The notes under the pieces: model-generated | The model's database searches: none | Told to the model about the DNA's origin: nothing | The model's input: the letters and a program-made list of their open reading frames with translations, nothing else | In this document: positions 1-5,108 of the stretch, one piece after another | Numbering within the stretch: position 1 is the first letter of the stretch | How the letters are laid out: each line of letters starts with the position of its first letter | Program-made: the position numbers and the translations under genes | From: an uncultured Flammeovirgaceae bacterium | Lineage (GTDB): Bacteria > Bacteroidota > Bacteroidia > Cytophagales > Cyclobacteriaceae | Direction of reading: 5' to 3' | Assembly (NCBI GenBank): GCA_937138955.1 | Contig: CAKZPJ010000338.1 | Location: 1-5,108, forward strand | DNA: 5,108 nt

Positions 1-1084
1 TGTCATCAACGTGCGGTTTACCCCCTGGCCAACCTGTAATCGTATGCTGCAGAGTGTTGTGCATTTTAATATTAAGCGCGTAGGCCGAACCTTCTATTGC
101 TAGCAAATCAGACATACCGTTTTCGTTGTAGTTCCGCTCAGTCAGTTTCAAGATCGGCTTACCTACATTGTGACTGAGCCATACGATAGCCTTTCGCTTT
201 AGTGGTTCAGACCATTCACATGGACCTACCAACCATGGGGTCTTAAATCGGGTGAGTTCCGCCGAAGCTTCTTCATCAAGCAGTATAGTAGTATTAGGTT
301 GTTCCTGAAGAAAAGTGGCAGGAATGGCTGACGAAACCTTACCCTCTACTGTTTTTTTTACAACATTTGCTTTCTTATATCCCCAGGCTAGCAAAATAAT
401 TCGATGGGCTTTCTTAATAGTATTAATACCCATAGTAATAGCCCGTTTGGGCACTTTATCAATACCTCGAAAGTCACTTGCTGCATCTACTCGAGTTAGG
501 TGATCCAAGGTAATAAGGCGGGTGAGCGATTGGTTAGAGGAGCCTGGCTCATTAAATCCAATATGACCAGTTCGCCCAATACCTAATAGCTGGAAATCTA
601 GCCCGCCGTATTGGCTAATCTTTTCTTCGTACGCCATACAGGCAGGGTATACCTCTTCAAGAGGAAGGGTGCCGTCTGGGATATTGATATTTTCCGTTGG
701 AATATCTACATCATCAAAAAGATGTTCGTGCATGAATGACCAATAGCTCTGCGCGTTATTCTGAGCCATTGGGTAATATTCATCCAGATTAAAGGTAACA
801 ACATTCTGAAAGCTTAGCCCTTCCTCCTGATGCAAACGAACAAGTTCTTCGTATACCTTAATAGGGGATGAACCGGTGGCCAATCCTAGAACACAGGTTT
901 CACCCTTGCTTGCTTTTTGGCGGATTAGGTCAGCGATCTCTCTCGCTACTGCAACGGAGGCTAGGTCCGACTCTGAGAAGACTTCTACGTGCATCTTTTC
1001 AAATCGGGTAATGTCAGTTCGTCCAATATGCTGGTAAGATATATTGGCTTCGGGGTTGTTGTGAATAGGGAGTAAATCAATCAT
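1..1084 (-). CDS. nagB: NagB-like glucosamine-6-phosphate deaminase, two-domain type, C-terminus beyond the window
   Basis: By homology this cytoplasmic enzyme would convert glucosamine-6-phosphate to fructose-6-phosphate and ammonia. The frame is open from the ATG at 1084-1082 to the left edge (361 codons, no stop). The NagB/SugP-isomerase domain spans about residues 30-290. Visible motifs are the phosphate-binding loop LATGSSP (68-74), FNLDEY (98-103) with the catalytic Asp101, and GRTGHIGFNEP (170-180) with His174 and Glu179. These correspond to E. coli Asp72, His143 and Glu148. The residue matching E. coli Asp141 is Thr172. The sequence continues well past the ~266 residues of ordinary NagB and ends in GWPGGKPHVDD. 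From memory, that is the linker before a LmbE/PIG-L-type deacetylase domain in the ~640-residue Bacteroidota proteins (PRK02122 type). The deacetylase part lies outside the window, so it is inferred. The gene diverges from the propeller gene. No Shine-Dalgarno site is seen. Family assignment is firm; the exact substrate is not. Confidence 0.93.
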   Translation of the reverse strand, partial: MIDLLPIHNNPEANISYQHIGRTDITRFEKMHVEVFSESDLASVAVAREIADLIRQKASKGETCVLGLATGSSPIKVYEELVRLHQEEGLSFQNVVTFNLDEYYPMAQNNAQSYWSFMHEHLFDDVDIPTENINIPDGTLPLEEVYPACMAYEEKISQYGGLDFQLLGIGRTGHIGFNEPGSSNQSLTRLITLDHLTRVDAASDFRGIDKVPKRAITMGINTIKKAHRIILLAWGYKKANVVKKTVEGKVSSAIPATFLQEQPNTTILLDEEASAELTRFKTPWLVGPCEWSEPLKRKAIVWLSHNVGKPILKLTERNYNENGMSDLLAIEGSAYALNIKMHNTLQHTITGWPGGKPHVDD

Positions 1085-1088
1085 GCAG

Positions 1089-1119
1089 TAAAGGTATGTT
1101 TAACTATAACTTCTTTCAA
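1089..1119 (-). promoter_or_regulatory. Weak candidate Bacteroidota-type promoter of the nagB-like gene
   Basis: Read on the minus strand, TTG (1119-1117) is followed after 20 bases by TACCTTTA (1096-1089). This matches the Bacteroidota -33 TTG / -7 TAnnTTTG pattern except at the last base. The -7 box ends only four bases before the ATG, so transcription would begin at or next to the start codon and the mRNA would be nearly leaderless. A chance match in AT-rich DNA is quite possible. Confidence 0.2.
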
Positions 1120-1328
1120 GTACGCTATCTCAATAAGGCGGTGAAAAGCGAAAATTATAACTTAGGTCGTATCATTTCTAGTATATTCCACTACAGCAGT
1201 GGGTAGAGAAACTATAACCACTAAATATTCTGTAAAAGTAATGATTATTTAGAGCTCATAGGGGGGTGATTTTGTCAAAAAGTGACTAATTTTTAATGAT
1301 TGTTCTTTGTTGCCTGCTATGTGGTGGA

Positions 1329-1354
1329 TAGTTGCTACTCACCAGATGCAACTA
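1329..1354. repeat. Inverted repeat, 7-base arms
   Basis: TAGTTGC (1329-1335) and GCAACTA (1348-1354) are perfect reverse complements separated by 12 bases. It lies about 225 bases before the propeller gene. It could be an operator half-site pair or an RNA stem-loop. There is no T-run after it, so it is not a usual intrinsic terminator. Confidence 0.45.
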
Positions 1355-1409
1355 ATCACAACGAATTTAAGACAAACATCAGATAGTTTGCGCAACAACG
1401 GCTTGTAAT

Positions 1410-1440
1410 ACCTATCAAATTCACGCTTTACCTGATAGGT
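1410..1440. repeat. Inverted repeat, 8-base arms, candidate operator or leader hairpin
   Basis: ACCTATCA (1410-1417) and TGATAGGT (1433-1440) are perfect reverse complements around a 15-base spacer. The centre-to-centre distance of the arms is about 23 bases, or roughly two helical turns, which would suit a dimeric regulator. The position, about 140 bases upstream of the 1581 start, fits either an operator or a hairpin in a 5' leader. Only TTT follows, so terminator function is unlikely. Confidence 0.45.
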
Positions 1441-1580
1441 TTAACTTGCTTTGAATTCTGTGCTTATTTCTTGGTTATTCCAATTTGGCAGGTGGTAATC
1501 TTCAGCTTGCATAGATAATTGAAGAGTTTACTATTCTTATAAAAATCACTATTTTGACCATCTAACCTAACCCTCTATTA

Positions 1581-3917
1581 ATGAAATATCTGCTTTGCAC
1601 ACTCATTTTTTTTACTCCAGCCTTTTCTATCTCGGCTCAATCGCTTTCTCATTGGACCTATATTCAGGTAGACTCTACCCGCGATAAGTGGGGTGATTAC
1701 GCCGAACCAAACTGGCTGCGTTACTTTGGATTAGCCATGGGTGATATGACTAATGATAAGCTTCCTGACATTCTAGCCGGACGGCATATATATGTGAACC
1801 CTGGAAATGACCTAAGCGGCACCTGGGTAAAGCAGGACGTAGGTATGAATGTAGATGGCATTTTTGTGGTAGATGTGGATGGTGATGAGTACGGCGACAT
1901 TATTGGGATGGCTCTGCCTGATGTTTATTGGCTGGAGGCTGAAGACAAAGCGGGAACATCCTGGCGGGCAAAAAAGGTAGCCGAAGTACCCGCTACTAGT
2001 CATGTTAACAGCCAAGGCTTCACTACTGCTCAACTGGATGGCAAGGGTAAGCCAGAATTATTGATTGCCGGGGCAGGTGATATTTACGCGCTTACTATAC
2101 CCGATAATCCAGCGAAAGGGGAATGGCCTCAGATGCTGGTAGGAAAGAATACTTCTGATGAAGGAATTGGAACCGGTGACTTAGACGGTGATGGCGACAT
2201 TGATATTGCTGCTGGAAGCTACTCCGAAAAAAATAAGGAAGAACCTACTCAAGTTGTGTGGTTTGCGAATCCTGGCGATGGTAGCGAAAATTGGGAAACC
2301 CACGTAGTAGGGCGTAGTAATCACGCGGTGGATCGGGTAGAAGTAGCCGATCTGAACGGTGATGGTCGAAGTGATGTTGTGATTGCCGAGGAGCGCTACC
2401 CTGGTAAAGAAGCTGACGGTAACTTGTTTTGGTACGAAAATCCGGCATCTTCAGAGGAAGATGGATGGACGAGGCATTTGGTGGTTACCCAGTACTCCAT
2501 GAATAATCTGGCCATAAACGATCTTGATAACGATGGTGACATAGATATTCTGACCAGTGAGCACAAGGGTGCTGACTTAGCCCTGCAAGCCTGGAGCAAC
2601 GATGGGCAGGGAAATTTCACTAAAAACGAATTGGACACTGGCAAAGAGAGTCATCTTGGTACCCAATTAGCTGATCTGGATAACGATGGTGATCTGGATA
2701 TTGTCAGTGTAGGTTGGGATCAACCCCAGTATCTTCACCTCTGGCGTAACGATAATGCCTCCCTTAAAATAAGCTGGAAACATTATTCCACCGAAAATAA
2801 AGACCTTCCGGTTCCCAACAGTGGTGGACAGCAGACAGCGTCCCTAGCTACTGATCTGGATAAAGATGGCGTATTTGACTTTGTAATAACCGAACGCACG
2901 GCAGCTCCTTCGGTGGTTTGGTACAAGAAAAACGGCGAAAAATGGGATAGAATGGTGGTAGAAGACGAAGCTCTACGAATAGAAGCCGGGTCGGCTCACT
3001 ACGATATTGACGGTGACGGCGACGAAGATATTGTATTTGCCGGAGAAAGCCAGAGTAACGAAGTGTGGTGGTGGGCCAACCCTTACCCGAATTATGACCA
3101 GCCCTGGGAACGTCATACAATCAAGAAATCAGGGAGCAACAAGCACCACGACCAACTTTTCGGCGACTTTGATGGTGACGGGCAGCAGGAACTGGTCTTC
3201 TGGAATCAGCAAGGGAAAGCCTTATTCATAGCTGAAATACCTGAAAATCCTCAAGAAGCCGAAGAGTGGAACTTCCACCCGATCTATAAATACAGCACTG
3301 ATAGTCAGATGGAACAGCTAGGTCAGGAAGGGCATCCGGGTTGGAAAGATGATAACGAGCACGAGGGACTAGCCAAAGCTGATATCGATGGAGACGGAAC
3401 AGTGGACATTATCGGTGGTGGTCGCTGGTTTAAACACACGGGTGAGGGAGAGTTTTCCGAAAATATCGTAGATGCCTCTTACGTTTTCACCCGAGCCGTA
3501 GCAGGGCAGATTATAGAAGGTGGTCGACCGGAGATTATTTTAGTGGTGGGAGATGGCGTAGCCCCTATGATTCTCTATGAGTATCGTGAAGGAACCTGGC
3601 ATAAAAATGAGATTGTAGCTAGCCTGAATAATGGTCATACCATTGACCTACTGGACTTCAACCAAGACGGGCATTTGGATCTCTTTTCAGCCGAGATGCG
3701 CTTCGGGGAGGGAAATCCTGATTCTAAGATAAGAATACTACTCGGCGATGGGCAGGGAAACTTCAACGAACATGTAGTGGCTACAGGCTACGGCGTACAC
3801 GAAGGCCGCTTGGTTGATCTGGATGGCGACGGTGATTACGACGTACTAGGTAAACCCTACAGTTGGAAAACCCCCCGGTTAGACGTTTGGATCAACGAAG
3901 GCACCTCTCAGCCATGA
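1581..3917 (+). CDS. Secreted FG-GAP/VCBS repeat protein, predicted double seven-bladed beta-propeller
   Basis: This is a predicted Sec-exported protein of 778 residues. The signal peptide is residues 1-19 (MKYLL start, hydrophobic core, cleavage ISA|QS). Calcium-loop motifs of DxDxDGxxD type begin at residues 98, 200, 257, 314, 365, 425, 475, 529, 601, 692 and 746, with degenerate copies at 55, 151 and 643. That makes 14 blades, mostly 42-60 residues apart, which fits two seven-bladed propellers (about 21-400 and 401-778). Many blades also carry an aromatic-x-N-P turn (NPG at 230, NPA at 287, NPY at 500) and then a W-x-x-H strand such as WETH, WTRH and WERH. The chain ends straight after the last blade, so no type IX sorting domain, lipobox or anchor is seen; a periplasmic or released protein is likely. 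FG-GAP propellers bind ligands or glycans, and related folds include polysaccharide lyases, but the substrate here is unknown. No Shine-Dalgarno site precedes the ATG. Its stop overlaps the next possible ATG by four bases. Confidence 0.95.
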   Translation: MKYLLCTLIFFTPAFSISAQSLSHWTYIQVDSTRDKWGDYAEPNWLRYFGLAMGDMTNDKLPDILAGRHIYVNPGNDLSGTWVKQDVGMNVDGIFVVDVDGDEYGDIIGMALPDVYWLEAEDKAGTSWRAKKVAEVPATSHVNSQGFTTAQLDGKGKPELLIAGAGDIYALTIPDNPAKGEWPQMLVGKNTSDEGIGTGDLDGDGDIDIAAGSYSEKNKEEPTQVVWFANPGDGSENWETHVVGRSNHAVDRVEVADLNGDGRSDVVIAEERYPGKEADGNLFWYENPASSEEDGWTRHLVVTQYSMNNLAINDLDNDGDIDILTSEHKGADLALQAWSNDGQGNFTKNELDTGKESHLGTQLADLDNDGDLDIVSVGWDQPQYLHLWRNDNASLKISWKHYSTENKDLPVPNSGGQQTASLATDLDKDGVFDFVITERTAAPSVVWYKKNGEKWDRMVVEDEALRIEAGSAHYDIDGDGDEDIVFAGESQSNEVWWWANPYPNYDQPWERHTIKKSGSNKHHDQLFGDFDGDGQQELVFWNQQGKALFIAEIPENPQEAEEWNFHPIYKYSTDSQMEQLGQEGHPGWKDDNEHEGLAKADIDGDGTVDIIGGGRWFKHTGEGEFSENIVDASYVFTRAVAGQIIEGGRPEIILVVGDGVAPMILYEYREGTWHKNEIVASLNNGHTIDLLDFNQDGHLDLFSAEMRFGEGNPDSKIRILLGDGQGNFNEHVVATGYGVHEGRLVDLDGDGDYDVLGKPYSWKTPRLDVWINEGTSQP

Positions 3918-4825
3918 GAAAGGAGATACTTAGTTCATTGATTACCATTCCCTCTTTGAAAAATGAGGTTAGGGGGTGGTATTGGTCGCTGGATTTTTCG
4001 ATAATATTCTTTAAAAGAATTAGATATAGAACTAATTTCTATCTTACAACAAGATGCTGGGCACCAATTCCCCTAGCCCCCGTTCCACGGCAGCCTTTCA
4101 CCAAAGAGGAGAGTTATATTCATCGATTTAGTAGAAAGTTTATCTTTCTTTTTATCAACACACTAATTTTTTTATCCATCTTCAGCAGAGAAGTAATTGC
4201 CCTGCCCCAACTGGGAGGGGCTTTCCGCGAGTATAACAGGTTACCTTCACAGGTAAAAGAATCTAATAATTTTTTGCGAGCAGGGGGAAGGCTAGATTAT
4301 GTAACCAACACCAATCATTTCTCAGTTGAGGCTCATCAGAAAGGATTTATATCACTGATGCACGATCGTGAAACTAACTGGCTACCTGACCAGTCCGAAC
4401 CGATGAAAGTGTTTGCTCGGATTACTACCCAAGACAGTGTTATCTACGCAACCCCTGCGCTAAAGTCTTTAGAACTACCTCCGCGCGACTTTTCGGTAAA
4501 GCTATATAAACCTCAAGATGTTCCTACACAGTGGGTCACCCGCTCGGGCGAGTTTTCCGAACATATCGTTATTTCAAAAGATATTCAGCAGGCAACTAGC
4601 TATCAGCTCATCTGGATTAGCTGGAGTCCATGCTACTCCAACGGAATTTTATTCAACGATCATTTAGTATATTCTCGGGAAGACCCCTGCTACGATACAA
4701 TGCTTCACGTGATTACTCAGGAAGACACGCACGTACTGCAAGCTGGAAAGAACACCATTACTACGTTAAAAACCCCACTTTTTCAAGGGCAAATGGTTCA
4801 TGGCATGAAAGTACAGTGGCCCTGA
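3914..4825 (+). CDS. Exported protein of unknown function, uncertain start
   Basis: The frame gives 303 residues from an ATG that overlaps the upstream stop (ATGA). The first ~68 residues look like translated non-coding DNA and coincide with an inverted-repeat element. A convincing signal peptide follows: basic HRFSRK (70-75), hydrophobic FIFLFINTLIFLSIF (76-90), and likely cleavage near VIA|LP (after residue 96). There is no ATG, GTG or TTG near it. An ATT at 4118 with AGGAG six bases upstream would give 235 residues and a normal signal peptide, so 4118 is a serious alternative start. The mature part is beta-rich with no motif I can name. It has two Cys (240 and 259) in SPCYSNG and EDPCYDT that may form a disulphide, and it ends in VHGMKVQWP. 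The alternation of aromatic and polar residues suggests a jellyroll-like, perhaps carbohydrate-binding, domain; this is inference. It probably belongs to one operon with its neighbours. Confidence 0.72.
   Translation: MRKEILSSLITIPSLKNEVRGWYWSLDFSIIFFKRIRYRTNFYLTTRCWAPIPLAPVPRQPFTKEESYIHRFSRKFIFLFINTLIFLSIFSREVIALPQLGGAFREYNRLPSQVKESNNFLRAGGRLDYVTNTNHFSVEAHQKGFISLMHDRETNWLPDQSEPMKVFARITTQDSVIYATPALKSLELPPRDFSVKLYKPQDVPTQWVTRSGEFSEHIVISKDIQQATSYQLIWISWSPCYSNGILFNDHLVYSREDPCYDTMLHVITQEDTHVLQAGKNTITTLKTPLFQGQMVHGMKVQWP
3951..4078. repeat. Nested palindromic element between the propeller gene and the next gene
   Basis: Four inverted repeats are packed together. CCTCTTT (3951-3957) and AATGAGG (3962-3968) close a GAAA tetraloop with one mismatch. 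GGTTAGGGG (3967-3975) pairs with CCCCTAGCC (4070-4078) with one G-T wobble, and directly inside it ATTGGT (3981-3986) pairs with ACCAAT (4063-4068). Within that frame are ATTCTTT-A-AAAGAAT (4006-4020) and ATAGAA/TTCTAT (4026-4042). The outer arms overlap the first hairpin by two bases, so the two would be alternative or adjoining folds. It may be a small interspersed, MITE-like repeat or a structured mRNA spacer. Whether copies exist elsewhere cannot be seen here. Confidence 0.45.
4107..4120 (+). promoter_or_regulatory. Possible ribosome binding site and ATT start of the unknown exported protein
   Basis: AGGAG at 4107-4111 is followed after six bases by ATT at 4118-4120, in frame with the signal peptide and placed just before its basic n-region (IHRFSRK). 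The spacing is ideal for a Shine-Dalgarno site. Against it, ATT starts are rare and the other genes here use no such site. It is offered because no standard start codon is available at this point. Confidence 0.3.
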
Positions 4826-4872
4826 ATTATGGTAAAAATTCGCTATAACTTACCTCAGAAATAAGAGTCCGT

Positions 4873-5108
4873 ATGAAAAATAATTCCTTGATAAAAATTA
4901 TAGGTTGGGTAGGCCTTGGGTTGCTTGTTACACTGCTGGTGCAGCAGAAATCATTTGTGGTTCCCACATTAAAGATCGACGTATGGTACGGTACCAATCA
5001 ATCTTTTGGTCAGCCTGGGTTAGCACAGCAATGGGTGAATGTGCTAGGTAATGTACAACCGGATACTGCTCTTCGAACACTTAGCTATTCTCTCAACGGA
5101 GGTCCGTC
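4873..5108 (+). CDS. N-terminus of an exported or membrane-anchored protein, cut by the window edge
   Basis: The ATG at 4873 opens a frame of 78 codons with no stop before the right edge. The N-terminus is basic (MKNNSLIK), then hydrophobic through about residue 23 (IIGWVGLGLLVTLLV), giving a signal peptide or signal anchor. There is no lipobox Cys. The following segment has IDVWYGTNQSFGQ (35-47) and QQWVNVLGNV (52-61), ending with SYSLNGGP (71-78). From memory, a WYG...FG...QWVNVLGNV...LTYSLNGGP pattern opens a group of secreted hypothetical proteins with an Ig/cadherin-like segment and a LamG-like region. That recollection is unverified and the diagnostic C-terminal part is missing. The gene starts 47 bases after the preceding stop on the same strand, so co-transcription is likely. 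No Shine-Dalgarno site is evident. Confidence 0.8.
   Translation, partial: MKNNSLIKIIGWVGLGLLVTLLVQQKSFVVPTLKIDVWYGTNQSFGQPGLAQQWVNVLGNVQPDTALRTLSYSLNGGP

Larger units (their letters stand above)
1085..1580. other. Non-coding divergent intergenic region
   Basis: This is 496 bases between the start codons of two divergent genes. I see no convincing coding frame, tRNA or rRNA in it. It must carry the promoters of both units, but no perfect TAnnTTTG box is present on the plus strand. A shortened TATTTTG at 1550-1556, about 25 bases before the 1581 ATG, is the nearest candidate and lacks a properly spaced TTG. Two clear inverted repeats (1329-1354 and 1410-1440) and weaker ones (CCACT/AGTGG at 1188-1202, TCTTCA/TGAAGA at 1499-1525) lie here. 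It also holds a run of six G at 1261-1266. The length is generous for two simple promoters, so a regulator site or a small untranslated RNA is possible. Confidence 0.6.

Noticed and set aside
315..503. Plus-strand 62-codon open frame
   Set aside because: It lies wholly antisense to the well-supported NagB-like gene and has no recognisable motif.
1261..1266. Run of six G as a possible phase-variable tract
   Set aside because: It is too short and lies in non-coding DNA with no clear link to a promoter spacer.
1581..1640. Lipoprotein signal because of Cys6 in KYLLC
   Set aside because: The Cys comes before the hydrophobic core, not after it, and there is no lipobox; ISA|QS is a normal signal peptidase I site.
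1812..3231. Several open frames of 67-90 codons on both strands within the propeller gene
   Set aside because: They are shadows of the repetitive Asp- and Gly-rich coding frame and have no independent start context or motif.
2158..3860. Tandem DNA repeats or a CRISPR-like array, suggested by recurring GATGGTGA-type words
   Set aside because: The similarity is in the encoded Asp-Gly loops; the spacing and DNA sequence between copies vary as in protein repeats.
3863..3913. Upstream ATG at 3863 as start of the third gene
   Set aside because: It would overlap the propeller gene by 55 bases, and the added residues are an out-of-frame reading of its C-terminus.
3951..3968. Hairpin as an intrinsic terminator after the propeller gene
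   Set aside because: It has no T-run after the stem; a G-rich stretch follows instead.
4630..4848. 72-codon plus-strand open frame starting with MLLQRN
   Set aside because: It overlaps the third gene in another frame, where the main frame has the better protein features.

Overview
The window looks like a piece of a Bacteroidota chromosome, most likely a free-living Cytophagales-type bacterium. Three things point there. The left gene is the long, two-domain form of glucosamine-6-phosphate deaminase that I associate with that phylum. The start codons lack clear Shine-Dalgarno sites. The signal peptide of the main gene ends in the common Ala-Gln cleavage site. This placement is inference from gene style, not a database result.

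Layout: (1) Positions 1-1084, minus strand, hold the N-terminal 361 codons of a NagB-like deaminase that runs off the left edge. (2) Positions 1085-1580 are a 496-base non-coding region between divergent genes. It has two clean inverted repeats and must hold the promoters of both transcription units. (3) Positions 1581-3917, plus strand, encode a 778-residue secreted FG-GAP/VCBS repeat protein. I count 14 blade motifs, enough for two seven-bladed beta-propellers. (4) Positions 3914-4825 form an open frame whose first ~68 codons look non-coding and are full of inverted repeats. Its later part encodes a signal peptide and a beta-rich secreted domain of unknown function. (5) Positions 4873-5108 hold the start of another exported protein that is cut by the right edge.

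The three plus-strand genes are closely spaced (possibly a 4-base overlap, then 47 bases) and all look exported. They could be one operon for cell-envelope or extracellular carbohydrate handling. The divergent NagB-like gene acts on amino-sugar phosphates in the cytoplasm, so a joint role in amino-sugar or glycan use is plausible but rests only on adjacency.

The points most worth following are: histidines recurring at one structural position in the second propeller, which may mark a metal or active site; the replacement by Thr of the residue matching catalytic Asp141 in the NagB-like protein; and the nested palindromic element at about 3951-4078, which sits where the start of the third gene should be and leaves that gene without a convincing ATG.
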